Below are positions 34,103 through 34,125 of a stretch of 34,125 bases of DNA, piece after piece; positions within the stretch are counted from its first letter, which is position 1; every line of letters starts with the position of its first letter. Location of the stretch: contig DBYI01000080.1 of assembly GCA_002310115.1 (NCBI GenBank), positions 1-34,125 on the forward strand, given 5' to 3'. The position numbers were made by a program, and so were the translations under genes. A model generated the notes under the pieces. It searched no databases, had not been told where the DNA came from, and was given only the letters and a program-made list of their open reading frames with translations. Origin of the DNA: Ruminococcus flavefaciens. GTDB taxonomy: Bacteria; Bacillota; Clostridia; Oscillospirales; Ruminococcaceae.

Positions 34103-34125
34103 ACTCTCCCCTACCTAAAGAGGAA

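Overview
The window is AT-rich, Gram-positive-type DNA with strong AGGAGG-like ribosome binding sites and TTGACA/TATAAT promoters. Three secreted proteins carry type I dockerin domains (33-2399, 24512-26443, 29140-30852). A BspA-like leucine-rich repeat protein and several clostridial-type families are also present. Together these point to a cellulosome-bearing Ruminococcus or close Oscillospiraceae relative. The species is an inference. I saw no rRNA or tRNA gene and no CRISPR array.

Layout. 33-2399: secreted protein with an internal dockerin, then a terminator. 2701-8178: a four-gene sensing/export operon (ABC ATPase, large FtsX-type permease, OmpR-family regulator, short-sensor histidine kinase), preceded by an operator-like array of GTGAC/GTCAC half-sites. 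8189-8234: an 18-bp stem closes this operon and the convergent one. 8233-12801 (minus): a zinc operon. From its promoter it reads: a broken Fur/Zur-family regulator, a small Cys/His membrane protein, a ZnuA lipoprotein with a ZinT domain nested inside it, a CobW-type GTPase, and a degenerate GTPase fused to a DUF1980/TIGR03943-like tail. The promoter carries a perfect 14-1-14 palindrome although its likely regulator is destroyed. 13336-15250: mobilization remnant (DUF3847-like protein and MobA/MobL relaxase whose start codon reads ATC). 15364-16917: ABC-F ATPase. 17262-17648: small secreted SH3-like protein. 18001-18456: acetyltransferase killed by one nonsense codon.

18829-22296 (minus): a compact operon of acyltransferase, degenerate crotonase-like protein, enoyl-CoA hydratase and ketosynthase, with no carrier protein; it looks like a trans-acting polyketide/fatty-acid modification module. 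22315-24412 is a gene graveyard: an Abi_2 (AbiD/AbiF) phage-defence pseudogene with an apparently intact promoter and structured leader RNA, a frameshifted TetR regulator, and a truncated IS1182-like transposase.

24512-34125: LRR-dockerin protein, alpha/beta hydrolase, a C-terminal scrap of a DUF2075 helicase, a possible IS200/IS605 end hairpin, an N-terminal-dockerin protein with a duplicated beta module, an MFS transporter, an FMN reductase followed in the same frame by a small unknown ORF, and an ankyrin-like protein.

The most interesting points are the nested ZnuA-ZinT architecture with its orphaned operator, the Abi_2 relic with leader RNA, and the carrier-less acyltransferase/crotonase/ketosynthase operon.
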